Numbered from the stretch's first letter, positions 1-8,336 are shown. The stretch: 64,000 nucleotides of DNA from Streptomyces subrutilus (GCF_008704535.1 NZ_CP023701.1:1550001-1614000), one strand, 5' to 3'. Notes: a model not told the origin generated them from the letters alone. Program-made: numbers and translations.

Positions 1-2
1 TG

Positions 3-1694
3 GTGGCCGGGCTGCTGATGAGCCGGGGCTGGCCCTTCGCGGCCGCGCTCGCGGCGGGCACGTGCGCGGCCGCGGCGCTGGGCGCGCTGGTCGCGCTGCC
101 GGCGCTGCGGCTGGGGGGCCGGTCGCTGGCCCTGGCCACGCTGGCCCTGGCGTTCCTGGCCGACCAGGTGCTGTTCCAGCTGCGGTGGCTGCGCAACGGG
201 GACGCGGGATGGTCCGTCCCGAGGCCGGTGTTCGGGCCGGTGGACCTCTCCGACGACCGCGCGTTCGGGGTCGCCCTGGTGGTCCTGGTCGCGCTGGCCG
301 GCGCGGGGCTGGGCGCGCTGCGCGGCTCCCCGGCGGGGCGGGCGATGCTGGCCGTCCGCTCGGCGCCGGCCGCGGCCATGGCCTCGGGGGTGTCGGTGCT
401 GCGCACGAAGCTGCTGTTGTTCACCCTGTCGGCGGGGCTGGCCGGGTTCGGCGGCGTGCTGTACGCCTCGTACAACACCCGGATCACGGCCACCGACTTC
501 ACGGCCCTGACGGGGCTGGTGTGGTTGGCGGTGGTGGTGGCGGCCGGGGTGCGCAGGCCGCAGTACGCGGTGGTGGCGGGGCTGGTGTTCGCCGTCGCCC
601 CGCACGTCCTGGCCGGGTACGTGACGGAGTCGGCGCACCTGCCGGTGATCCTGTTCGGGCTCGCCGGCCTGGCCTTGGCCAACGATCCCGACGGCTACTG
701 CGCGGCGGTCCCGGTGCGGTGGGCGAGGCGCCGGGCCGCGCGCGGCCCCGGCGACGGCCCGCACGCCGCTCCCGCCGCCGCTCCCCCGCCCCCGCCCGCG
801 CCGGGCCGGGCCGACGCGGTGCGGGACCGGGAGCCGGAGCCGGGGCCCCGGGGACGGCCGGGCCGGGGCACCCCGCGCGAGCGCACCACGGCCGCGCCCG
901 TGTCCGTACCCGTGTCCGCGCCCGCGCCCGTCGCCCTCGAACTGCGCGGTGTGGCGGCCGGGTACGACGGCGCGCCGGTGCTGCGCGGGCTGGACCTCGC
1001 CGTCCGGCGGGGCGAGGTCCTGGCCGTGCTCGGGCCGAACGGGGCGGGGAAGAGCACCGCCTGCCTGGTCGCCGCCGGACTGCTGCCCGCCACGGCCGGG
1101 ACCGTCCTCGTGGCCGGACGGGACGCGACCCGCGACGGGGCCGTGCGCCGCGCGCGGGCGGGGGTGCTGCTCGCTCCCGAGGGCCGGGGGATCTTCCCCG
1201 CGCTGACCATCGAGGAGAACCTGGCGCTGGTCCTGCGGGAGCCCGGCGCCCGGGCCGCCGTCTACGACCGCTTCCCCCGGCTCGCGGAGCGGCGCGCCGT
1301 GGCCGCGGGGTCCCTCTCCGGCGGCGAGCAGCAGATGCTGGCCCTGGCCCCGCTGCTGGAGCGCCCGCCCGAGGTGCTGATCGCCGACGAGCCGTCGCTC
1401 GGGCTCGCCCCGCGCGTGGTGGAGGAGGTGTACGGGCTGCTCGCGGAGCTCCGTACGGCCGGTACGGCGCTGCTGCTGGTGGAGGAGAAGGCGGCCGGGC
1501 TGCTCGGACTGGCGGACACGGTCGCGTACCTCTCCCGCGGCCGGGTCTCCTGGTGCGGCCCCCGCGCCGAGGTGGAGGCGGACCGGCTCACCGAGGCCTA
1601 CCTCGGCATCGGAGCCGGAGCCGGAAGCGGGACGGGGGCGGGCGTGCCGACCGCATCGGCCACCGGGACGGAACCCACGGGGGCGGCCTCATGA
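3..1694 (+). CDS. Branched-chain amino acid ABC transporter, LivM permease fused to LivF ATPase (5' end outside window)
   Basis: The reading frame is open to the left edge, so the true start is probably upstream. Residues 1-230 are the hydrophobic LivM-type permease half, with the family segment containing SPAGRAMLAVR and GFGGVLYA. Residues about 232-305 form a Pro/Ala/Arg-rich linker. Residues about 308-540 are a LivF-type ATPase with Walker A GPNGAGKST (about 344), signature LSGGEQQ (about 438) and Walker B VLIADEP (about 460). Permease and ATPase are normally separate LivM and LivF proteins, so this is a fusion. It imports branched-chain amino acids or related amides at the membrane with the next gene (LivG); a LivH permease and binding protein would be expected upstream. 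The stop overlaps the LivG start as ATGA. Confidence 0.88.
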   Translation: MAGLLMSRGWPFAAALAAGTCAAAALGALVALPALRLGGRSLALATLALAFLADQVLFQLRWLRNGDAGWSVPRPVFGPVDLSDDRAFGVALVVLVALAGAGLGALRGSPAGRAMLAVRSAPAAAMASGVSVLRTKLLLFTLSAGLAGFGGVLYASYNTRITATDFTALTGLVWLAVVVAAGVRRPQYAVVAGLVFAVAPHVLAGYVTESAHLPVILFGLAGLALANDPDGYCAAVPVRWARRRAARGPGDGPHAAPAAAPPPPPAPGRADAVRDREPEPGPRGRPGRGTPRERTTAAPVSVPVSAPAPVALELRGVAAGYDGAPVLRGLDLAVRRGEVLAVLGPNGAGKSTACLVAAGLLPATAGTVLVAGRDATRDGAVRRARAGVLLAPEGRGIFPALTIEENLALVLREPGARAAVYDRFPRLAERRAVAAGSLSGGEQQMLALAPLLERPPEVLIADEPSLGLAPRVVEEVYGLLAELRTAGTALLLVEEKAAGLLGLADTVAYLSRGRVSWCGPRAEVEADRLTEAYLGIGAGAGSGTGAGVPTASATGTEPTGAAS

Positions 1695-2464
1695 GCGGGT
1701 ACGTGCTCCGGGCGAGCGGTGTCGGCGTACGGTTCGGCGGGGTCCGGGCGCTGACCGATGTGGACCTCGACATCCGGGCCGGGGAGGTCTGCGGGCTGAT
1801 CGGCCCCAACGGGGCCGGGAAGACCACGCTGTTCGACGTGCTGTCCGGCATCCGGCGCCCCGACCGCGGCCGGCTGCTGCTGGACGGCGCCGACATCACC
1901 CGCCGATCCCCCGTGTGGCGGGCCCGGCACGGGATGCGCCGGACCTTCCAGCGCCGGCAGTTGTTCGGCCAGCTCAGCGTCGCCGACAACGTGCTGGTGG
2001 CCCAGGAGTGGCGGGGCGGCGGGGGCGGTCTCGGCGCCGACCTGCTGGCCCTGCCCGCGCGGCGGGCCCGGGAGCGGGAGCGGCGGACCCGGGGCGAGCG
2101 GGTGCTGGCGGACTGCGGGCTCGCCGGGCTCGGGGACGCGTACGCGGGCGGCCTGCCGGTCGGGCGGGCCCGGATGGTGGAGCTGGCGCGGGCCGTGGCC
2201 GACCGGCCGCGCGTGCTGCTGCTGGACGAACCGGCCTCGGGCCTGTCGGCGCCCGAGCGGGAGCGGCTGGCCGCGGTGGTCCGGCACCTGGCGCGGGAGG
2301 AGGGCTGCGCGGTGCTGCTGGTCGAGCACGACGTGGCGTTCGTGATGGACGTGTGCGCACGGGTGGTGGTCCTGGACCTCGGGACGGTGCTGGCCGAGGG
2401 GACCCCGGCGGAGGTACGGGCGAACGCGTCGGTCAGGGAGGCGTACCTGGGTACGACCGGCTGA
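1691..2464 (+). CDS. Branched-chain amino acid ABC transporter ATP-binding protein (LivG type)
   Basis: This 257-residue ATPase starts with ATG overlapping the stop of the LivM-LivF fusion by four bases, so the two are translationally coupled. Walker A GPNGAGKTT lies at about 38-46 and Walker B VLLLDEP at about 175-181, followed by an H-loop in LVEHDVAFVMDV typical of LivG. The ABC signature is unusual: where LivG proteins have LPYGxQR this one reads LPVGRARM (about 154). It should pair with the fused LivF half to drive one importer. Whether the changed signature lowers activity cannot be told from sequence. The length is normal for LivG. Confidence 0.88.
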   Translation: MSGYVLRASGVGVRFGGVRALTDVDLDIRAGEVCGLIGPNGAGKTTLFDVLSGIRRPDRGRLLLDGADITRRSPVWRARHGMRRTFQRRQLFGQLSVADNVLVAQEWRGGGGGLGADLLALPARRARERERRTRGERVLADCGLAGLGDAYAGGLPVGRARMVELARAVADRPRVLLLDEPASGLSAPERERLAAVVRHLAREEGCAVLLVEHDVAFVMDVCARVVVLDLGTVLAEGTPAEVRANASVREAYLGTTG

Positions 2465-2491
2465 CCGGCCGGCCGCACGTGCCGCGCCGTG

Positions 2492-2634
2492 CCGCAGGGC
2501 AAGGAGCTGCTGACGCTTCGGGCGTGGCCGAGATCGCCGCCCGCCACGGTCGCAGCCCCGCGCAGGTGGCCTTGCGCCGACACCTGCGGCACGGCCCCGT
2601 CGTGATCCCCAAGTCCGTCACCGCGGCCCGGGTG
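2492..2634 (+). pseudogene. Aldo/keto reductase C-terminal remnant with frameshift
   Basis: No intact gene lies between LivG and the pterin dehydratase, but one frame reads GVAEIAARHGRSPAQVALR then PVVIPKSVTAARV, the C-terminal NADPH-binding region of an aldo/keto reductase. Immediately upstream the matching text QGKELLTL sits in another frame, so a frameshift separates the two pieces near position 2518. Nothing matching the N-terminal 200 residues or the catalytic tetrad is visible. The intact aldo/keto reductase at 22762-23589 has the same C-terminal motif. I read this as a decayed gene tail. Confidence 0.7.
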
Positions 2635-2679
2635 CCGCGGCCCGGGTGCCGCGGCCCCGGGGCGGCCGGGGCCGGGCCG

Positions 2680-2985
2680 TCAGCGCGCGCCGTGCGCCGG
2701 GGCGAGGGCCTCGACCCGCTCGGCGAGGGCGAAGTCGGCGTCCGTCACCACGTCGCCCGCGTCGTGGCTGTTCACGGACAGGCGGACGGTGTCGTAGCCC
2801 AGCGTCAGGTCGGAGTGGTGGTTCGACTCGTCCTGGACGGCCGCGATGTGGGCGACGAACGCGGCGGCCGCGACGTGCGTGCCCAGCCGGTAGGTGCGGA
2901 CGATCCGGTCGTCCTCGACGGCCCAGCCGGGGAGCTCCCGCAACCGGTCCTCGATCTCCTTCTGCGACAACGGCTCACTCGGCAT
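2680..2985 (-). CDS. Pterin-4a-carbinolamine dehydratase (4a-hydroxytetrahydrobiopterin dehydratase)
   Basis: A 101-residue single-domain protein of normal family length. It carries the active-site pattern ESNHHSDLTLGYDTV, then NSHDAG and a C-terminal LAERVE helix. The usual NHHP proline is Ser here. The family dehydrates 4a-hydroxytetrahydropterin to quinonoid dihydropterin and recycles the cofactor of aromatic amino acid hydroxylases. Many actinobacteria keep a stand-alone copy with no hydroxylase nearby, as here. The start is well supported: AAGGAG lies seven bases before the ATG. It is transcribed towards the LivG gene, across the pseudogene remnant. Confidence 0.9.
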   Translation of the reverse strand: MPSEPLSQKEIEDRLRELPGWAVEDDRIVRTYRLGTHVAAAAFVAHIAAVQDESNHHSDLTLGYDTVRLSVNSHDAGDVVTDADFALAERVEALAPAHGAR

Positions 2986-3117
2986 CGGCAGGCTCCTTCT
3001 CTCCCGTGACGTGGGGTCAAGGTTCCCACAGCGGGCGCAGCCGCGCGCCGTCCGCGCCGTGCGCGCCGCCCGCGATCCGCGGCGGCCCCGGTGGCCCGCC
3101 GGTGCCCGCCCGGGGCC

Positions 3118-3123
3118 TACCGT
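3118..3123 (+). promoter_or_regulatory. Candidate -10 element, leaderless XRE gene
   Basis: TACCGT fits the actinobacterial TAnnnT -10 pattern and ends six bases before the ATG at 3130, so transcription would begin at or next to the start codon. No clear -35 and no ribosome binding site are visible. Confidence 0.4.
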
Positions 3124-3129
3124 GGGGGC

Positions 3130-3915
3130 ATGACGACGACCGGTGTGGGCCCGCTGCTGCGGATGTGGCGGGAGCGGCGCGGCATCAGCCAGCTGGAGCT
3201 GGCGGGCCGCGCCGACTCCTCCTCACGGCACATCAGCTTCGTGGAGACGGGCCGGTCGCGGCCGAGCGAGGAGATGGTGCTGCGGCTGGCGGACCACCTC
3301 GACGTACCGGTGCGCGACCGCAACGCGCTGCTCGTGGCGGCCGGTTACGCCCCCCGGTACGCGCACACCCCGCTCGACGCCCCGGAGCTGGACGCGCTGC
3401 GCGAGGGGCTGGAGCGGCTGCTGACCGGCTACGAGCCGTACCCGGCGCTGGTGGTGGACGGGACGTACACGGTGGTGGCCGCCAACCGGGGCATCACGAT
3501 GCTGCTGGACGGCCTGCCCGGGCACCTGCTGGTCCCGCCGCTGAACGCGATGCGGATCACCCTGCACCCGGAGGGGCTCGCCCCCCGCATCCACAACCTC
3601 GGGGCGTGGCGCGGGCACCTGCTGGCCCAGATGGAGCGGCAGATCGCCCTGGCCCGCTCGGAGGAGCTGCGGGCGCTGTACGAGGAGGTGTCGGCGTACC
3701 CGGTCGCGGAGCGCCCGGGTGACGCGCAGCCGGACGAGGCCGTCCCGTACGTCGCCCTGCCCCTGCGGATCGAGCACGACGGACGGCTGTTGTCCTTCGT
3801 GTCGTCGATCTCCACCTTCAACACGCCGATGGACGTGACCGTCGCCGAACTGGCCATCGAGACCCTGCTCCCGGCCGATCCGGCGACGGTGAAGTACCTG
3901 CGCTCACTCGGCTGA
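3130..3915 (+). CDS. XRE-family transcriptional regulator with MmyB-like ligand-binding domain
   Basis: This 261-residue regulator has an N-terminal helix-turn-helix (residues about 8-62) with the segment GISQLELAGRADSSSRHISF. A C-terminal domain (about 95-255) contains EPYPALVVDGTYTVVAANRG, LNAMRITLHPEGLAPRI and NLGAWRGHLL. That layout is the MmyB-like (MLTR_LBD) group common in Streptomyces, where the second half binds an unknown small molecule. I chose the ATG at 3130 over an upstream GTG (3091) because the HTH starts right after it and a -10-like TACCGT sits six bases upstream. Its 3' end overlaps the convergent membrane-protein gene by 12 bases. Targets are unknown. Confidence 0.88.
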   Translation: MTTTGVGPLLRMWRERRGISQLELAGRADSSSRHISFVETGRSRPSEEMVLRLADHLDVPVRDRNALLVAAGYAPRYAHTPLDAPELDALREGLERLLTGYEPYPALVVDGTYTVVAANRGITMLLDGLPGHLLVPPLNAMRITLHPEGLAPRIHNLGAWRGHLLAQMERQIALARSEELRALYEEVSAYPVAERPGDAQPDEAVPYVALPLRIEHDGRLLSFVSSISTFNTPMDVTVAELAIETLLPADPATVKYLRSLG

Positions 3916-4326
3916 CGCGCCCGACCGCACCGCGAGCCACTGGAGTCCGCCGAGCGCGGCGACCACGCCGGACTGCGCCGCGGTCCACACCGCTCCGGCG
4001 GGGGTGGGCGACAGCCACAGCACCGGCGCCGCCAGGCTCAGGGCCGTCCAGGCCGCGTTCGCCCCGACGACGAGGCGCACCGGCAGGACGGGCGGGCGCC
4101 CGCGGGTGGCCAGCCAGCCGACTCCGGCGCCGAACAGGGCCAGGAACACGCCCAGTTCCAGCAGCAGTGCGGGCCCGATGCCGAGCAGCCGGCCCAGCGG
4201 GACGGGGAAGGCCGCGTACGCCAGGCCGCACAGGCCGGTGACGAGGGCGTCGAGGCCGAGCACGCGGCGCAGCGCGACCTCCGGCTCGGACGTCCGGGCG
4301 ATGTTGCCGAGGAGCGTTGCGGACAC
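3904..4326 (-). CDS. Small integral membrane protein, unknown function
   Basis: A 140-residue protein with about four hydrophobic segments, including ALLLELGVFLALFGAGVGWL. The GTG at 4326 is preferred because GGAGG lies eight bases upstream; an extension to 4410 would lack this. I recognise no catalytic motif. The arrangement (VLGLDALVTGLCGLAYAAFP at the start, four helices) resembles small SPW/DoxX-like membrane proteins of actinobacteria, but I would not assign it. It converges with the XRE gene with a 12-base overlap. Confidence 0.72.
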   Translation of the reverse strand: MSATLLGNIARTSEPEVALRRVLGLDALVTGLCGLAYAAFPVPLGRLLGIGPALLLELGVFLALFGAGVGWLATRGRPPVLPVRLVVGANAAWTALSLAAPVLWLSPTPAGAVWTAAQSGVVAALGGLQWLAVRSGASAE

Positions 4327-4475
4327 GGGATCAGCCTCCGTCGAGGTCGGGGGTGTGGTGGGCGCGGGTTGCGGAACCGAGTGCGCGGTCCCGCAATCCG
4401 CTGCCCCCACGGTGTCGCGGGCCGGGCGCGGGGTCGATTACCGCGGAGGTCATGCCGTCCGCCCCCGCGCGGGAC

Positions 4476-4515
4476 CCCCCACCTTTCTTGAGCCGGACAT
4501 CAGGAAAGGTGGGGG
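4476..4515. repeat. 12-bp inverted repeat upstream of the tandem-HTH gene
   Basis: CCCCCACCTTTC and GAAAGGTGGGGG are perfect complements separated by 16 bases. It lies about 30 bases upstream of a -10-like hexamer, between the divergent membrane-protein and regulator genes. It could be an operator or a transcript hairpin. Confidence 0.6.
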
Positions 4516-4544
4516 TTTCCCTGGTCCGGCGCGTGGCCTGCGGC

Positions 4545-4550
4545 TAGGCT
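4545..4550 (+). promoter_or_regulatory. Candidate -10 element for the tandem-HTH gene
   Basis: TAGGCT matches the streptomycete TAGRRT-like -10 and lies 51 bases before the GTG at 4602, leaving a leader that includes the GGAGA ribosome binding site. No convincing -35 was found. Confidence 0.4.
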
Positions 4551-4601
4551 TCACGCAGCCCAGGCGGCTCGAACGCCCTGTCGACCTACGGAGAACCAGC
4601 C

Positions 4602-5624
4602 GTGCGAGCAGCCAAGCGCCCCGACCTCGCGGGCCTGTGGCACGGTGTCGAGGAGCTGTGCCGCGCGCGCGGCCGGTGCCCCGGCCAACTCCTGGACCCG
4701 CAGCGGCTGGGCCACCTCTGCGGTGTCGAACCCGCCCTGATTCCGGCGGTGGTGGCGGGCACGTCCTCGGAGGAGCCGCTGGAGCGGCGCGTGCACCGGC
4801 GGTTCCTGCGGCTGCGCGCCACCCGCCGCGACAAGCACGGCCGGGAGTGGCCGCTGGCCGCCATCGCGGACGACTTCGACGCCCCCGGCGCGTCCCTCGG
4901 CCCGCTCAACGCGGGCACCGGGCTGCCCCGGCTGGGCCACGCGGCGGGCGTGCAGCGGTTCTTCGGGGTGCACGCCGGCTTCCTGCTGGCCGACGCCAAG
5001 AGCGCGGTGGAGCGGGCCCTCGCCCTGGCCGGCCCCGGCGCGCCGGACGGACCGGCGGGGCTGGAGCGGCTGTCGTACCTCACCGGTATCGCCCCGCCGG
5101 ACATCCGGCTCACCCTCGACGGCAGGCCGCCCCGGGTCCCGTTGAAGGAGCAGGTGCACCAGCGGTTCGAGCACCTGCGCCGCACCCGGCCGCGGGCGGA
5201 CGGGCATCCGTACTCCCTGTCGGCCATCGCCCGCTCCTTCGACGCCTCGGGGCAGTCGCTGACGCGGGTGGCCCAGGGGGAAGGGCTGCCGAACCTGGCG
5301 GCGGCCGCCGGCATCCAGCGGTTCTACGGGGTCGAGGGCGGCTTCCTGCTCGCCGAGGACACCGAGGCGCTGGCCGGCGCCCTCACCGCGGTCCGGTGCG
5401 AGCTGGAGGCGGCGGAGCGGGAGGAGGAGAACCCGATGCTGGCCGTGCTGCGGGCGCACGACGTGCGCAGCATCGTCACGCGGGCCGGCCGGCTGTCCCC
5501 CCGGGGCTGGAAGTCCCTCGCCGACCACCTCGACGACCTGCTCGCCCGCGAGGGCCAGCTCGGCCCGCCGACCGGACCCGGCACACCGCTCGCCGGGGAC
5601 GCCGCCGAGGGGGAGAGCGCATGA
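4602..5624 (+). CDS. Putative regulator built from two tandem EspR-like helix-turn-helix units
   Basis: This 340-residue protein is an internal duplication. Residues about 33-141 and 157-262 align along their length. RVHRRFLRLRATR matches QVHQRFEHLRRTR, LAAIADDFDAPGASL matches LSAIARSFDASGQSL, and VQRFFGVHAGFLLA matches IQRFYGVEGGFLLA. Each unit resembles the HTH of XRE/EspR-type regulators, where a final FFGV-x-FLL segment follows the recognition region. A C-terminal helix with VTRAGRLSPRGWKSLADHL follows. GGAGA precedes the GTG start. Its stop overlaps an ATGA, and an FAD monooxygenase follows 136 bases later in the same direction, suggesting a linked function. The DNA target and signal are unknown. 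Confidence 0.7.
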   Translation: MRAAKRPDLAGLWHGVEELCRARGRCPGQLLDPQRLGHLCGVEPALIPAVVAGTSSEEPLERRVHRRFLRLRATRRDKHGREWPLAAIADDFDAPGASLGPLNAGTGLPRLGHAAGVQRFFGVHAGFLLADAKSAVERALALAGPGAPDGPAGLERLSYLTGIAPPDIRLTLDGRPPRVPLKEQVHQRFEHLRRTRPRADGHPYSLSAIARSFDASGQSLTRVAQGEGLPNLAAAAGIQRFYGVEGGFLLAEDTEALAGALTAVRCELEAAEREEENPMLAVLRAHDVRSIVTRAGRLSPRGWKSLADHLDDLLAREGQLGPPTGPGTPLAGDAAEGESA

Positions 5625-5760
5625 GGGCCGCCCGGCCACCCCGGTGAGCCGCCCGGCGCGCCGTCCGGCCGCGCCGCGCCCCGCCCCGCTCCCCGCCTCC
5701 CCCGCCGCCGCACCTCCCCCGCCGCTGCCCCGGCACGGCCCCGACAGAGAGCACGACACG

Positions 5761-7194
5761 ATGACCCAGTCTTCCCCGCCCCGCCACGCCGTCGTCATCG
5801 GCGGCAGCCTGGCCGGACTCCTCGCGGCCGCCGTCCTCGCCGAGCACGCCTCGGTCACCGTCATCGAGGCCGACCCGCTGCCGCAGGGCCCGGCCCCGCG
5901 CCGCGGCCTCCCCCAGGGCCGGCACACCCACCTGTTGTGGTCGGGCGGCGCACGGGCCATCGAGGGGATACTCCCGGGCATCACCGCGGACTGGACGGCC
6001 GCGGGCGCGATCCGCCGCAGCCTGCCCACCGACCTGGTCACCAAGACCGCCAAGGGCTGGCTGCCGCGCTACGCGGAGAAGCAGTTCAACATCTCCTGCA
6101 GCCGCGACCTCCTGGACTCGGTGGTCCGTACCCGGGTGGCCGCGCTGGAGGCGGTCACCGTGCTCCAGCGCAGCCGCGTACGGGCCCTGGAGGGCACGGC
6201 GGACCGGGTGACCGGGGTCCTGGTGGACACCCCCGAGGAGGCGGGCGTGCGCGTCGCCGCCGACCTCGTCGTGGACGCGAGCGGGCGCGGCTCGCGGGCC
6301 CGGACCTGGCTCCAGGAGCTGGGCGTGGACGGCATCCGGCAGGCCGAGGTCGACTCGGGCCTGGTGTACGCCACCCGGATCTTCGAGGCGCCGGCCGGAG
6401 CCCACGAGGCGGGCTTCCCGATCGTCAACGTGCAGTCCGACCCCCGCGACCCGGTGCCCGGCCAGACGGCCACCATCGTGCCCATCGAGAACGGGCGGTG
6501 GCAGGTCACCCTGTCCGGGACCCGCGGCGGCCAGCCGACCGGCGATCCCGAGGCGTTCATCCCGTTCGCCAAGGGCGTCCGGGACCCGATCGTCGGGGAG
6601 CTCCTCGAAGGCAAGAAGCCCCTCACCGACGTGGCCGTCACCCAGGGCACCGCCAACCGGCGGGTCTACTTCGAGAAGGCCGAGCTCCCCGACGGCTTCT
6701 TCGCGATCGGCGACTCCGTCGCCACCTTCAACCCGCTGTACGGGCAGGGGATGACGGTCGCCGCCCGGGGCGCGCTGGCCGTCCGCTCGCTGCTGGCCTC
6801 CAAGGACCCGGCCGGCCCCGGTTTCGGCCGTGCGGCGCAGCGCGCGCTGGCCCCGCAGGTGGCCATGGCCTGGGACCTGGCCACCTCCCAGGACATCCTC
6901 TACCCGGGGGCCACCGGGGCGCGGCCCCGGGCGGGGGCCGGGCTGCTCGACGCGTACGTCAACCGGCTGACGACGGGCGCCACCACCCACGAACCGCTCA
7001 CCGCCGCCCTGTTCGACGTCCTGACCATGAACGCCTCGCCCACCCACTGGCTGCGCCCGTCGGTGGTCTGGCACGTCCTGCGCGCCTCGGACCGGGGCGC
7101 GCTGACCGGACCGCCGCTGACGGGCGCCGAGCGGACGGTGGCCGGGCTCGACCAGGGCACCGGTCCGGTGGGGGCCGCCGACCTGACCCGCTGA
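5761..7194 (+). CDS. FAD-dependent oxidoreductase (flavoprotein monooxygenase fold)
   Basis: A 477-residue enzyme with an N-terminal Rossmann motif [13 protein letters not shown] (residues 11-23) ending in the acidic residue of VTVIEADP. The FAD-ribityl motif FFAIGDSVATFNPLYGQG lies at about 313-330. Both are typical of the PHBH/squalene-epoxidase-like class that hydroxylates or epoxidises organic substrates using NAD(P)H and oxygen. I chose the ATG at 5761 because the 39 residues before it (5644 onward) are low-complexity Pro/Ala/Arg and the Rossmann fold begins at once after it. It follows the tandem-HTH regulator in the same orientation. The substrate cannot be named. Confidence 0.85.
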   Translation: MTQSSPPRHAVVIGGSLAGLLAAAVLAEHASVTVIEADPLPQGPAPRRGLPQGRHTHLLWSGGARAIEGILPGITADWTAAGAIRRSLPTDLVTKTAKGWLPRYAEKQFNISCSRDLLDSVVRTRVAALEAVTVLQRSRVRALEGTADRVTGVLVDTPEEAGVRVAADLVVDASGRGSRARTWLQELGVDGIRQAEVDSGLVYATRIFEAPAGAHEAGFPIVNVQSDPRDPVPGQTATIVPIENGRWQVTLSGTRGGQPTGDPEAFIPFAKGVRDPIVGELLEGKKPLTDVAVTQGTANRRVYFEKAELPDGFFAIGDSVATFNPLYGQGMTVAARGALAVRSLLASKDPAGPGFGRAAQRALAPQVAMAWDLATSQDILYPGATGARPRAGAGLLDAYVNRLTTGATTHEPLTAALFDVLTMNASPTHWLRPSVVWHVLRASDRGALTGPPLTGAERTVAGLDQGTGPVGAADLTR

Positions 7195-7300
7195 GGCCGG
7201 GTCCGGGGCGGCCGTCCGGCCGGTCGACGCCGGGATGCGCGTACGCCCCGGGCCGAGGGTCCGGAGCGTACGGGTCGCGGCCGCCGGGGCGGCGCGGGGG

Positions 7301-8215
7301 TCAGCGGCGCGCGAGGGCCGCGCCGGCCTGCTCGGCGGCCGCGCGGACGGTCTGCTCCAGCAGGACGGCGATGGTCATCGGGCCGACGCCGCCGGGGACC
7401 GGGGTGATCAGGGAGGCGCGGGCGGCGGCCGACGCGAAGTGGACGTCGCCGACGTTGCCCTCGTTGTAGCCGGCGTCCAGGACCACGGCACCCGGCTTGA
7501 TGTCCTCGCCCCGGATGAACTCCGCCTTGCCGACGGCGGCGACCAGCACGTCCGCCTGGCGCACGATCGAGGGCAGGTCCCGGGTGCGGGAGTGGCAGTA
7601 GGTGACGGTGGCGTTCTGCTCCAGGAGCAGCAGGCCGGCCGGCTTGCCCAGGATCGCGCTGCGGCCGACGACGACCGCGTGCTTCCCGGTCAGGTCCACG
7701 TCGTAGGCGGCGAGCAGCCGCATGATCCCGCCGGGGGTGCAGGAGACGAAGCCGGGCAGGCCGAAGCCCATGGCGGCGAAGGAGTGCATGGTGACCCCGT
7801 CGACGTCCTTGCCCGGGGCGATGGCCTCGAAGGCCGCGCGCTCGTCGATGTGGTGCGGGACGGGGTGCTGGAGCAGGATGCCGCTGACCTCCGGGTCGGC
7901 GGAGAGCGCGGTGAGCGTCGCGACGAGCTCCTCGGTGGTGGTCGAGGCGGGCAGCTCGACGTGCCGGGAGGTGATGCCGGCCTTGGCGCAGCGGTTCTGC
8001 TTCATGCGGACGTAGGTGACGGAGGCGGGGTCCTCGCCGACCAGTACGGTCGCCAGGCAGGGTGCGGTGCCGGTGCGCGCGGTGAGCTCCGCCGCGTCCT
8101 TCGCGGTCTGCTCCGCGATGCGGCGGGCCAGTGCGGTGCCGTCCATGAGGCGGGCGGTGCGGCCGTCGGCGGGGGCGTCGGCGGCGCTCTGGGCGGAAAG
8201 GGGGGAAGTGGTCAC
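7301..8215 (-). CDS. folD: Bifunctional methylenetetrahydrofolate dehydrogenase / methenyltetrahydrofolate cyclohydrolase
   Basis: FolD interconverts 5,10-methylene-THF, 5,10-methenyl-THF and 10-formyl-THF with NADP, supplying one-carbon units for purine synthesis. The 304 residues carry the catalytic Tyr and Lys in YVRMKQNRCAKAGI, the nucleotide-binding VVGRSAILGKPAG and the PGGVGPMT signature. The GTG at 8215 is chosen because AGGAG lies just upstream and the extra 20 residues before it read through riboswitch sequence. Residues 1-25 are a non-conserved tail. The gene sits directly behind a ZTP riboswitch, so it is probably induced when 10-formyl-THF is short and ZTP builds up. Confidence 0.96.
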   Translation of the reverse strand: MTTSPLSAQSAADAPADGRTARLMDGTALARRIAEQTAKDAAELTARTGTAPCLATVLVGEDPASVTYVRMKQNRCAKAGITSRHVELPASTTTEELVATLTALSADPEVSGILLQHPVPHHIDERAAFEAIAPGKDVDGVTMHSFAAMGFGLPGFVSCTPGGIMRLLAAYDVDLTGKHAVVVGRSAILGKPAGLLLLEQNATVTYCHSRTRDLPSIVRQADVLVAAVGKAEFIRGEDIKPGAVVLDAGYNEGNVGDVHFASAAARASLITPVPGGVGPMTIAVLLEQTVRAAAEQAGAALARR

Positions 8216-8245
8216 GGGGGCTCCTGGACGTCGCTGCGGATAGCG

Positions 8246-8336
8246 GTTCGCCCAGGCGCGCGGCTGTCGGCGCACGCGGGGTGCGCCGGGCCGCTCCCCG
8301 GTGGTGATCCACCCGAACGCCAGTCACGGCCCGCGT
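8246..8336 (-). promoter_or_regulatory. ZTP riboswitch (pfl RNA motif) controlling folD
   Basis: On the minus strand the leader reads, in order: GGGCCGTGACTGGCG; the hairpin GGTGG-ATCA-CCACC; CGGGGAGCGGCCC closing the first stem; a linker hairpin GGCGCAC/GTGCGCC; and then CGCGCCTGGGCGAA. This is the conserved pfl layout: the GUGACUGGCG and CCGGGGAGCG strands of the first domain and the CCUGGGC loop that makes the pseudoknot and binds ZTP/ZMP. A -10-like TACAGT places the transcript start at the aptamer edge, and the ribosome binding site of folD follows about 20 bases after it. Translational control is more likely than termination because no terminator is visible. Confidence 0.9.

Noticed and set aside
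62..2464. An 800-residue open frame across the ABC transporter genes
   Set aside because: Its first two thirds are Gly/Arg/Ala low-complexity read in a wrong frame; only its end is the real LivG.
5621..5647. Eight-codon ATG frame overlapping the tandem-HTH stop (ATGA)
   Set aside because: Too short and of chance composition; could at most help ribosome passage to the monooxygenase.
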